DNA of 64,000 nt, from NCBI GenBank assembly GCA_036362985.1, contig JAYGXS010000002.1, positions 87,296,297-87,360,296 of the forward strand, given 5' to 3'. A program made the position numbers and the translations under genes. Position 1 is the stretch's first letter. The number at the start of each line of letters is the position of its first letter. The DNA comes from Ligula intestinalis (lineage: Eukaryota > Platyhelminthes > Cestoda > Diphyllobothriidea > Diphyllobothriidae). Below the pieces are notes generated by a model. The model was given only the letters and a program-made list of their open reading frames with translations, made no database searches and was not told the DNA's origin. Below are positions 48,790 to 58,502 of the stretch, one piece after another.

Positions 48790-49808
48790 ATCAGCGTGAT
48801 AGCGGTCGCTTCCACCGTTGCTAGCAGGCGCTGACCCGGGGACTTGATGTACCTTGGTGGGACCTTGTAGCTGGCTCTGAAAGCTTCGTTGGGGTCCACG
48901 CGATGTCCGGGATCAACTACGTGCGCCAGAATAGAGCTGGTTATGCTCCTGACTTCACCTTTGGCCAGCTCTGCCGGGAGGACTTCTCTTATTCTTTTGG
49001 ATAAGCGCCGACTCGTGCAACCAATTTAACCTGCTCCACAGGAGCAAGTAAAGGAGTAGATTTACATGGAGGTGGTCAGAGCTCGTAACCGAACCTTACC
49101 TTCCCCATGTACGAACGGGTTGGTTGAGGATAATATCCGAACTCTCGCTGCTGGGAAGGTTCGTGATAAGGCTTGGTCAAGGCGTCTTTTCAGAAGTTCA
49201 CTTGCCGCATCCCCTCGAAAGGGGACTTTGAGGAATAGTGTTTTCTCTTCCACAGTAAGTGCAGTGAGTTTTATTTGTTTCGCAGCCATTTTTATTGTAA
49301 TAAATCTCTCAGGATACCCGTTCTCACGAAATAGGTCCAGAATTTTCTTGAGCTGCTCCTTAATACTGCCTGCCCTTTGCGCTTAACATCGAACTAGATT
49401 TCTCTCCTGTTTATGGGGTTCGAAACTGTTAAAATTCGTGTACTGTCCAGACCAAGTTTTCTTTCAGTGAACGCTCCTTCGGACGCTACCATCAGGTCTG
49501 CGACTTATGAGGACGTCGAAGAAGGGAAGCGAACCTGCCATTTCCACCTCAAACGTGAACTTAAGGAACGGATGTGCTTGGTTGATAGTATTTAAGAGTG
49601 CGTCTACATCGGTTTCGGCGATCGCGAAGATGTCCTCAACGTGGCGACCATATTGTATTAACTTGTGGATCCGATCATTTAATTGAAATTTCTCCAGCTT
49701 GCCCATGAATAGTAGAGGCCCAAGAGGCGAGCCCATAGCAACGCCGTCTATTTGCCTGTATAACTGGTTGTCAAAAAGGAACTGCACATTCAATGTGTGC
49801 AAATGCAT
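48790..49808 (-). pseudogene. Penelope-like element: RT and GIY-YIG domain
   Basis: A largely open minus frame. In order: FLFDNQLYRQIDGVAMGSPL (RT), HVEDIFAIAE (catalytic box about 49629-49646; the first Asp of the usual YVDDIF is Glu), AGSLPFFDVLISRRPDGSVR, a stop, [28 protein letters not shown], a stop, IYSFTCSCGAG-stop-IGCTSRRL, ITSSILAHVVDPGHRVDPNE. PLE RTs are related to telomerase and are coupled to a C-terminal GIY-YIG endonuclease. At least three stops, a short deletion between GPL and FMGKLE, and the catalytic change show it is inactive. Confidence 0.9.
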
Positions 49809-50505
49809 CTTCAGTGCATTTGTCGGTATTTCTGTTTACAGTTGATTTTTCTATAGGTATTCGCAAAAGTTAAAAACAAATAGGAAAGTTGCAGTGTTAT
49901 CGGACAGCAGTTACGGTTATGTCGGCAACATCTGCGACTGCTAATCGCAACAGACTACGTGGGAAGTTGACCGGAGAGTTGGGACGGAAGCTAGTTAGAC
50001 CAGCTATGACTTAATCAAACCCTCTTGTCAGGACACGAATGTAGAACGGTAGCTGGGAAAGCCAAAAAATTGCAAATAAATGTGCAATCTACACGGACTG
50101 AGAGTGAACACAGATGGAACCTCGGTTCTACGCCGCTGACAACCAATCAGTATGACCCCATTCGCCGGCCACGTTAACAGTGTTTACGCTCACCTAGTTA
50201 AATTCACTGAATACCGGTGATGAGGACACTCTTGTGAATAATATACACACGGATTTTATGGCCCACATCAACGAATATGTTCGGGAAGATAAATTAACCA
50301 CGGACCCAGTACAGAGCGGGCAACACACTGGCGTATCGGGAGCAACAACGTGGGATCATTTGCACAAAACCCGAAGGTCGCAATTGGGTTCGCAGTGTCT
50401 CGCGTTGCAAAAATAAATGAACCCGCAGCGGCGGGCAAGGGGGCTGTTGGTCTAGTTCCTAGAATTTGATGGAAGAATTTCATTGGGAAATGCTAAAAAA
50501 CAATA

Positions 50506-50548
50506 TTGTAAATTTTCGACTCTGGCATACCAGGCCGTCATCAGACGC
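50506..50548 (-). ncRNA. Hammerhead-like motif, variant stem II
   Basis: The minus strand reads CGT-CTGATGA-C-GGCCTGG-tatg-CCAG(A)GTC-GAAA. The core is identical to the other copies, but stem II has a different sequence that still pairs, with the same extra C and the same one-base bulge. The AGGC stem I partner is not visible downstream. It is 700 bases upstream of the PLE at 48790-49808, in the same orientation. Confidence 0.5.
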
Positions 50549-51245
50549 ATTGAAAATGTATAGAACAGTGGGCACTTTAAGCATTCTGGAAAAATTGATT
50601 ATGTTTGATCAAGTTTGGTCAATAATAGTGCGCGGTGGTTGACGTCTACTTCGGATTGGTTGCCCTCCTGTCCAGGATTCCCTGAGATTGGTATAGATAA
50701 TGTCCAATTCGACGTGTCTATTAATGCACGAGTCGTCGGATGCCAATTTTCTAAATCATATTTCCTATAAGCTAACAAATCCTTGCAAAATACCATGGGT
50801 GTTGGCTTCACCCGCCAAATGGGTTTTCAGGGGTTTGGCCATTAGGAAACCGACGAGAACTAGGCATCAGGTAGTTAGTGGAGCGGTTGTGATAAGTTTG
50901 GTAAATGCAATGCAAGTTTGCTATCACGTAAAATTGATCCACGCGCAGTTCCCCGTCTTTACATCACCATCCTGTGGAGCACACAATGGACATCGTCGGA
51001 ATTAGCAGTCGAACTGTCGTTGAGGTGGTCCACGTGTCACTGACTACATTGTGGTGCGCCACCGATACACCCTGAGTATAAGGTAATTGTTAAAACAAAG
51101 AACCGCAGATCGAGCCATTCTCTTTCTCCAAAAAGCCTCATTCAAAGTATGCCAAACCACAGGAATCAAGAGATTCAGAGAGGAATGATTCGGATTTTAA
51201 AGTATTCAATTAGATGTTGTGTCAAATGGATAGTACAAATAGTTC

Positions 51246-51573
51246 CTAGTCAATTTCATCTTCAAGTAAGGGAGCAGGAGGAAGGCATAAAGTGCCGGGG
51301 CAGTCCGGATCGAGGGGAATAGACCAAATGTTGAGGAGCCGGTCATCCCCTCCAGAAGCAACGAGGTAAGAGTTATCGATAGGGTGCTGAGGAGTCGGAT
51401 ACCAGCATACTGAATTGACATCCCCATTGTGAGCTTTTCGCAGACGTAGCCACAGAGTAAGTCCCGGAGGGCAGATGGTATCAGAAGAGCACTTGGAGGA
51501 ACGCAAGTCCGATCGGAAGATACTAATGGAGTCATCGCCGCCGCAACTAGCGAGATAGTAACCGCAGGGCGAC
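51246..51573 (-). CDS. CIAO1: CIAO1 last exon: blades 6-7 and C-terminus
   Basis: The acceptor CTGTAG precedes 51573. It encodes [20 protein letters not shown], an insertion, [14 protein letters not shown], then [18 protein letters not shown] and a short acidic end, with TAG at 51246-51248. It is separated from the previous exon by an intron of about 3.66 kb full of repeats. I saw no canonical AATAAA in the next 100 bases. Confidence 0.93.
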
Positions 51574-54500
51574 CTACAGACAGAAGAAAGTATGGTAATT
51601 ACCGCGCAAATCTCTACTTCGACTCCGTGGAAGTACTGCTAAGTGTGTATTATAAGGCATTAATGAGTGCTTATTCATACAATAACACGCCACTTGTTAG
51701 GACGGCCCAGCACGCGAGTTATCACTCGTGCCATCTTGAGGGTACAAAAACAAAGGAAACGAGAGGCCAGCGAGCGAAGGCAGAAAGGGCTAAGACGCAC
51801 GACCTTCAAGGGACGACACGCGAGGACAGCCGCCAGCCGGGTTCTGAGGTCACTCATGACAAGGGGCCACGAAAGGACTTATGCACATGCGCGTCATTGA
51901 AGGCGCGACGTGTTATCCTGAGGACACCTCATGATGGCTGTCTGCGAAGGGGTCAATAGGCAACAAGGGCCGTTGGTCCTCAAATACTCTGCCACCGACA
52001 CGAGATTCTGCTGCTAGTGACACGAGACTCTGTTGCCGAAACCAGCTGTTGGCCGAGACGAGAACAACGACAGAAGACACGCTGCTGACGGGTACAGGAC
52101 AACCTGCCGGAGCTGATTTACAAGCAGAAACTGTGACAGTAAACCATTATCTGCTATCCTGTTTGCCTTCTCTTCATAACACTCATTTGGGGGATAGAAC
52201 CAGTGTCAACGCAGACACACACCACTGGTCCATTGTCGCGCGAATTAACACTTCCGATAGTAGTGATAAACACTACAGCTAAAAGGAGTCTATTAGCGTG
52301 TAAGTTGCACAAACTCAGAGAACGTGGGATGAGAGAGACACTTTTAACTAAGTTCACGTAAGCCTTCAGTCGGCAAGATCGACAGTGCCGTTAACTGATA
52401 TGGGGAGCTGTCTGCGAGTCCAGTATAATGCAACAGAGGACTCTGGGTCACGGGCCGCCACGGGCTCGTTAGACTTCTGGTCGTGGGTTCAAGCCTCGGG
52501 ATATGGCTGGCTAATGATGGCTAATACGCCAGAAATGGTCATTCCAGTCTTGCTTGGCTTTGTAGGTAATGTCTTTATATATGCACAGAAGACCATTACC
52601 GACAAAGACAGGGGAAACTAGGATGGCCATTTCTGGCTTATTAGCCGTCGTCAACTAGCCATACCCAACTTAAGTGTTGCCCCAGATATTGGTGCTCCAC
52701 TTGTTTTCATCATTCCCCAAAGAAGATGAAGAAGATACGAGGACATGGAACGAATTATATTCAGACTGACATTTCGGACGCCCGCTCGGTTTCATCGTCA
52801 AAGTAACTAGGTGATAGTTCCTGTTTGCCGGGACTGTTTCAGCCTTGCCGCATGCCTGGCATTATATCCATGCTCGACGCACGAACTTTGACCTGCCTAT
52901 TCAATGCTGACTGACCGTGAGTTTGGCCGCTGGTGGGATCGTGTGACCTTTGCCCCCTTTGCGGCCGTCGTAAATCAGCGTACTGACTGGCCTGCCCCTC
53001 CGTCGACTGGCGGACTAATCAGTGTTTGCTGCCCGTGGGTGCGGCGGTGACGTAGTGTTCCATGCTGGTCAAGTGGTTCCTGGCCACACATATATGGGGC
53101 TCAAGCCAGGTCGGCCATTGTGCCAAAACTTATTCACGTAAGGGTTGACTAGAACATACTATCTATGCATGTGTTAGTTCGACCATAGCAAGGAAAGATG
53201 TCCACCGTTTGTCCAAGGGCAGGGACGGTGACTGTGGTCAGGTAAAGTGAAAGAAGACGCGCCGCCATCTACCCCATTCCAAACCCTCTCAACTGCATTT
53301 GAAGGGTGACAGGACAAGGTCGACATGACCGCGCAGGGAGAGGGCGTAGGCCGCAGCCGTAAACACCGCCTAAACTTAGTATAAAGTGACAGTAAACTTT
53401 GCGCGGTTACTACTGCACTGTCTACCCTCACTCACCTATAGCAGGTGTCTAGCCAGACTAAAGCCAGCCAGGACTGGTACTGCTAATACTACTCCTGCTA
53501 TTTCTATTACTACTATCTAGGGTATAGGTGGGTGATAGTATTTGCTGGTACATTTACTGACCGTTGGAAAAGTCAGAAGTGACGCTGATTAAAGTCAGCA
53601 CTGGGCTCGTATCCCTTAAATTTCTACAAGAAATGCAGTAGTACTCGTGCTAGGACTGACTAAGCCAACGCTAGGGCACATATTCCCTTGGTCTCAACAA
53701 GGAATGTGAATCTGGGTTTAATTATTTCGGGTAAGTACATGCTTGGGGTCCTGAGCAAAGCTGCGTTTGTCTTGGTTTCCGCACTCTCACCTTGATCCAT
53801 TGAGCTGTACGCACTGCGATGCGTAGGAGAGTGGAGAAAGGGTGTGGCTGATACCGATGATTCCCCCCACCCCATTATAGGAAATATAGCAGGCGGGGGA
53901 AAAACTCCACGGGCTTTAATCGTTTTTTTGGTTCAGTGACGAAACAACGACCCTCCTCCTCAGCGGGGCGTACCCTACTTCATAGTCACTTGTCTTTGGT
54001 CACGGAAACGTGTCAAGGTGTCGACGAGGTTGTATCACGCGTCAACCGTGCCCGATCTGCCTTCTACCGACTGTGCGCTCCTCTATGGAATAGAAGGGAA
54101 ATATCACTACGCACAAAGTCCCGTGTTTACCAAGCAGTGGTTCGATCTATCCTGCTCTATGGCGGAGAGACATGGCCTATGCGTGTTGAGGACATGAGGC
54201 GCCTTGAGGTGTTTGACAATGACTGCCTACGCCGCATCCTTCGTCACCGACGCGTCGACCGAATTCGCTGCTCCGATCTCCGCCGACGCTGTCACCTGGA
54301 CGCTCTCCCTCCACTCCTGCTTCAGAGACGACTTAGGTGGTTCGGGCATGCGTCCCGGCGTGATGATGGTGAGCTGATTCGTGACCTGCTTGTGGCGACG
54401 CCTCCCCCCACCTGGCGCAAACGTCGCGGCGGGCAGCTGAAAACTTGGACAGCAACGGTCAAGCAGGATCTGTCGTCAGTTTCCGGCCCATGCGTCTACG

Positions 54501-57500
54501 GCCTACGCCAGTGGAACCGTGAATGGATGGTGCTCTCGTGTGAACAGGCGCAAGATCGACGCGCCTGGACAGCTGTGATTCATGATGCAGTCAACGTCAA
54601 AACTGATGCCGGCTCAACCCGCCCGAGGTGAATGCCGTTACAAGTACAAGTAAGTAGTACATAGTCACTTGTGACGTTTGCTTGTTGTGCTAAACCAGAA
54701 ACACTTCATCACAGTCGTCGGGCAAAAGCCGGATTTATGACGATTAAAACCGTCACTGGCAATGAAATTCGATGTCCAAGAGAGAAAGTAGTCACAAAAA
54801 TGTTACACAGGACTGAAAGCGGTGTCGGCTGAAGATCCTGTTAGATGAATGCGTTATCTAACGAATGTTTAGTTTTGTCCCCTTCCATATCACCTCATTT
54901 ATCTAAGAATAAAAGCACTTTATTCGCTTCTAAAACGCTAGTTAACTGATGAGTCACAAAGCTGAAGCCCTATCAAACCATCTCGTTGCATTCTAACCGC
55001 CAAAAGATCAGGGGTGTGGAAAGAGCGATAGAACTGGGTCCGGTGCAAGTCTCTCCCCCTTAAAAGTAATTCACACACGAATCATTATGACTTCCCCGAG
55101 GTTGTGGCGACCTTCATTGCGTTTGGCAGGCTAACCATTTTATAAACAAAAATGAGGTGATATGGAAGCACAGAAAAACAACCGAAAGTTACGTGCAAAA
55201 CCAAAAAAGCAAGTTAACATGAGAGGAACTAACCATGCCAAGTCGTAGACAGGTTCCGAATGCGCATCCGAAATAGTCATGCAGCAGATCCAGTGGAAGG
55301 GCTTCGAGTCGGCTAGAAGGAAGTTAAGTGTGGCGACTGATTGACTTACGCATTTCGGTCCAGATCCGAAGAGTTTTGTCTTCGCTAGCAGAAGCCAAAT
55401 GCTGACCAGAAGGCGAAAACTGTGCTTTCCAGACGGTAGACTCATGACCAACTAGTTTCCAAAAGAGAAAAATGAAGAGGATGGGATCGACAGTGGGCAG
55501 AACCGAGCGTCGACGAGACGATAAGCATCCCAGAAACGCTTTCTGATAGAAGAGCAGAAAACCGGGGAAGGAAAGAATTTATTTCTCTGGGTTTCAGAGG
55601 TACAACGAAGGCAAAAGTACCAAGGGTTTAAATGGGGACACTCGCCAATCGAATTCTGCTTGTTTGTTTGCGGATTGGCTCTGGTGGTCGACGTCATATA
55701 TCAGATAAAAAACCAGAGACTAGGTCGCACGAATAAATATGGTCTTACAATGTAAACACCCACCACATCTCATAGTCGCTTAATCTACACCAAGAGGATA
55801 CTGGGGAATTGCTACCAAAAAGGTAGTTAAATGGTCCGTGAACAATAAAGGTTTATAGGTGACAGACGGGTAAGAATTCCGTTATGAATCAATCGATAAA
55901 TGCTTCGAGTCCTCTCCTACCGACCATGTTCTACGCAGTTAGAATAATAGCAAGGTCACCAAAACCATTCACAGAGGCACAAATTAGACGGAGTTACCTG
56001 GCTTCCAAACTTAAGTTAGTTTGGGTCAGGAAAGGTTTATTAGGGAAAATATAGGCAAACTCCTTTGAACTCCCTAGTGGTGCATAACAGCTAAGAAATG
56101 CATTGTTACAGCAAAACGTTTCAAAATTTGTCTCTATGCCTTTCACAAAACGATTGAAAGCCCGAAACAAGATGCGTCTTCATCACCAGTTTTAGTGTAA
56201 GACAGAATAATGCAAAACTCACCTAATTTACAGGCGACGACCCAGTCGTCTAGTTCTTCCTTATAGAGGTTGATTGTGTTGTCATAACTGGTGGAACCAA
56301 GAATCTGCGGGACCAAAGGAAGAGACTAAGTGTCGATATATTGTAATTTCGAAGATCGCGCTATTGTCAGGCCGCAAAATATTTTAACTACGACTTTCAA
56401 CTCTCGTTAGGTTGCATTTATTTTGGCGTCCTTTAGATGCTAGATGACTTAACTATCTAACGACTTTGCTATCAAATAAAATAAACGCATTCAAACGGCA
56501 AGGCTATTGAAATACAAAAAGCATCAGATCCATCTTTTGATGCAGTTAAGGTAATAAGCTCTCGATTGTGGCAATAAGAAATTTTGAATGAACGCGGCAT
56601 GCGTTCGTCGCAGTGTTAGAAATTCCACAAGACACCCATTATGACGTTTGTTTTTAAATAATTCAACCAATCACATACATATTTAATTGATAACTTTACC
56701 GTCTATGTGGGAAATTGTTCTTTTACCCCAACTTGCTCAAGCATTATTCTAGGCAACACAATTTATTTACACAAAAAGTCTTTTTGAATAGGGAAAGTGC
56801 CAAAGTATGGTCAAGGGGAACTGACTAAAATTTTATGAGAAAGCAAGCACAATAAAGCTTAAAACGTTAATGCTTATCAATTCGGGATACACATGAAAAT
56901 CAGTAGTAATCTATCTATCCGCCCTTGTGCAAGAAATTAACCCAACAGTAGTAAAGGAAAAAACGAAAACGATATAACGCTGCTAATGTTTTTTCTTACT
57001 AAACATTGCTGTCTATCTTCTTAACACCTAATACCCATAAAAAATACGGAGAACACAGAGATAAAACTGGGATGAGACGCCGAGTCAGGAAAAAAAGGTG
57101 TTCCAATTGAAAAACCAGCAATCATACCTCTTTAATCGGATGCCAGAACACGGACTTCACATCAGCAGAATGCGGTTGGAGAACACTTACGCACTGACAA
57201 TCCTCTTCGTCGTCAAATTCCCAAACCCAAACGCTTTTGTCTCGACCACACGTGGCAAGAAGATGGCCCGAAATTGCCCATGCGACACACTTAACCTCAT
57301 TCGCGTGTCCTAAAAGTGAGGTGAGGGAGGAATGCGATCTAATGCTGCACGAAACTGACTAATGTTTACGTATTCCTTTATGACAATAGAAATAAATAAA
57401 ATTAGGTGAGTTATGCGACATGTTTACAATAGTAAAGGTCTCACAAAATTAAAAAAGGTGAATGAAAATTTTTGCGGAGTTGTATAGTCGCAGTTTCAGA

Positions 57501-58502
57501 TAAATTTGAATGTGACCATTTCTGTCCTACAAACACGACATACCGAAAATATATTGCTACTTCTGCTATAGAGGATACTAATATACCATATTAATAATTT
57601 CACTATTGGAATTATTGCCCGAACTACTTTGTCCAAGGTTATTACTTCTTCAAGTGAGGCTTTTTGAAGGACACGAGAAAAGAAACCGAGACCTTCCTTA
57701 TTTTAGTGTCTAGTAAGTTTCTAATGAAGTGCTAAATTTAAAAAATCAAGATTTAACAGCAAAGGTAGTATCTGCCATGGCACCTCTAAACCAGGGTAAT
57801 ATCACAATAGAAAATGGAAGCATATTAACTTAACATTCGTTCGGAAGGCCTCTGACGTGCGCAGTCAAAAGCACATGACCAATGAGTATTTCAAAAGGGT
57901 GAGAACCTCGAGAAAAAAAAACTTTTTTCGTGTGACTAAAACTGCAGGTATAATGCTGCTTATTGCTTTCCACTACAAGCTCCAAATGAAATTTGGGTAA
58001 TTTAATTCTGAGATACGTTAAAAGACAACGAAAACCGGAAGGGAGAAAACCTTGAAAAGAAGTAAGAACTGCATATAACAGTATAAGACTAGCAATAAAA
58101 TTCACAGAGAAAAACTGCAAGAGGAAGCAAAAATACCTTCAAGTATAGCGATGGATTGCAACTCGATTTCAGATTCCGATTTTGTCACGCGCATGATAAC
58201 GACAGTAGCATCAAAACTTGCGGTAGCTAGGTATCTGTCGCAAGGAGACCACGCCAGTGCCCGAATTGTCTTCGTGTGATTATCATTCGCAGAGTTCGAA
58301 AGTTTCCATGAGGTACCTAATATGAATTGGTTACAGTGGACAAAACACTAACCCTCCAAGACCCAAAGTAAAAGCGACTTGTCCTCGCCACAAGATGCCA
58401 AGATAGAGCCTGTGTGGTTCCATTGTACACACCAGATACGCTCTTCGTGGTGTTCTAAAGACTGTAGCTTTTGTGCACTCTGAATGCATTCACCATCGGA
58501 AG
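51246..58502 (-). CDS. CIAO1: CIAO1/Cia1-like WD40 protein (7 exons, 5' end missing)
   Basis: WD40 protein of the cytosolic iron-sulfur assembly targeting complex (with MMS19 and FAM96B), which passes Fe-S clusters to cytosolic and nuclear apoproteins. Exons in coding order on the minus strand: 58502-58353, 58316-58137, 57309-57128, 56304-56223, 55451-55350, 55312-55234, 51573-51246. Junctions are AG/GT and phases agree throughout, giving about 366 residues (human 339). Signatures: [40 protein letters not shown]...[72 protein letters not shown] and [10 protein letters not shown]. The order and spacing fit CIAO1 rather than other seven-bladed propellers. The first exon found has no in-frame ATG, so a short upstream coding exon is missing. 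Confidence 0.92.
52440..52590 (+). repeat. tRNA-derived SINE, family A (left of inverted pair)
   Basis: The B-box GTGGGTTCAAGCCTC is followed by TATGGCTGGCTAATGATGG and CCAGAAATGGTCATTCCAG. The body from 52502 to 52575 is the left arm of an inverted repeat. Confidence 0.75.
52590..52690 (-). repeat. SINE family A body, inverted copy
   Basis: The reverse complement of the body just to the left (arm 52590-52665), joined through a loop of about 14 bases. It lies in the 3.66-kb CIAO1 intron. Confidence 0.75.
52760..52805 (-). ncRNA. Degenerate hammerhead-like motif
   Basis: The minus strand reads TTGACGATGAAACCGAGCGG then GCGTCCGAAATGTCAGTC. It retains GATGA, a partly pairing stem II and GAAATGTC, but the core U is changed and pairing is weaker. 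Confidence 0.3.
53175..53815 (-). repeat. Dispersed repeat D, copy 5 (inverted)
   Basis: Contains reverse complements of the D blocks: GTTCGACCATAGC..GATGTCCACC, GTAAACTTTGCGCGG and GGGCTCGTATCCC, ending near TTGAGCTGTACGC. It is within the CIAO1 intron. Confidence 0.75.
53936..54655 (+). pseudogene. Non-LTR retrotransposon pol C-terminus
   Basis: A 231-codon open frame. From residue 24 it reads [80 protein letters not shown] and [15 protein letters not shown], the region after the RT catalytic core in RTE/CR1-like LINEs and homologous to 34730-35130. The element is 5'-truncated and ends at TTACAAGTACAAGTAAGTAG. It lies in the CIAO1 3.66-kb intron, antisense to the gene. Its open frame reflects a recent insertion, not a host gene. 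Confidence 0.85.
55234..55312 (-). CDS. CIAO1: CIAO1 exon: start of blade 6
   Basis: A 79-nt exon after a 37-base intron, acceptor CTTCTAG before 55312 and donor TG|GTTAGT at 55234. It encodes [20 protein letters not shown] then VYDLAW; the split Trp codon is completed by the first base of the next exon at 51573. Confidence 0.92.
55350..55451 (-). CDS. CIAO1: CIAO1 exon: blade 5
   Basis: A 102-nt exon, acceptor AACTAG before 55451 and donor C|GTAAGT at 55350. It encodes [20 protein letters not shown] then [14 protein letters not shown]. Phase 1 at both ends. Confidence 0.93.
55452..56222. other. CIAO1 intron, nothing recognised
   Basis: Intron between the blade 4 and blade 5 exons. No repeat identified. 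Confidence 0.5.
56223..56304 (-). CDS. CIAO1: CIAO1 exon: blade 4
   Basis: An 82-nt exon, acceptor CCGCAG before 56304 and donor G|GTGAG at 56223. It encodes [20 protein letters not shown] then WVVACKL, equivalent to the SYDDTVKLYREEEDDW stretch of CIAO1. It is too short to appear as an independent ORF. Confidence 0.92.
56305..57127. other. CIAO1 intron, AT-rich
   Basis: Intron between the blade 3 and blade 4 exons. Nothing recognised. Confidence 0.5.
57128..57309 (-). CDS. CIAO1: CIAO1 exon: blade 3 and start of blade 4
   Basis: The acceptor CTTTTAG precedes 57309 and the donor GAG|GTATGA ends at 57128. It encodes [30 protein letters not shown] and [12 protein letters not shown]. The DKSVWVWE plus acidic stretch is diagnostic of CIAO1. 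Confidence 0.95.
58137..58316 (-). CDS. CIAO1: CIAO1 exon: blade 2
   Basis: The acceptor ATATTAG precedes 58316 and the donor GAAG|GTATTT ends at 58137. It encodes [40 protein letters not shown] and ends in SIAILEG. Only a 36-base intron separates it from the previous exon, typical of very short flatworm introns at the 5' end of a gene. Confidence 0.92.
58353..58502 (-). CDS. CIAO1: CIAO1 exon: blade 1
   Basis: The acceptor TTTTTAG precedes 58502 and the donor G|GTTAGT ends at 58353 (phase 1). It encodes [35 protein letters not shown]. Extending the frame upstream meets a TGA with no ATG, so initiation lies in another exon. A GTAAGG donor near 58941 (minus strand) could end a 5' UTR exon, but every ATG just upstream of it runs quickly into a stop. 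Confidence 0.82.

Noticed and set aside
53936..54631. 231-codon ORF as a host gene
   Set aside because: The protein is the pol C-terminus of a LINE whose 3' terminus is shared with the pseudogene at 34730-35897.
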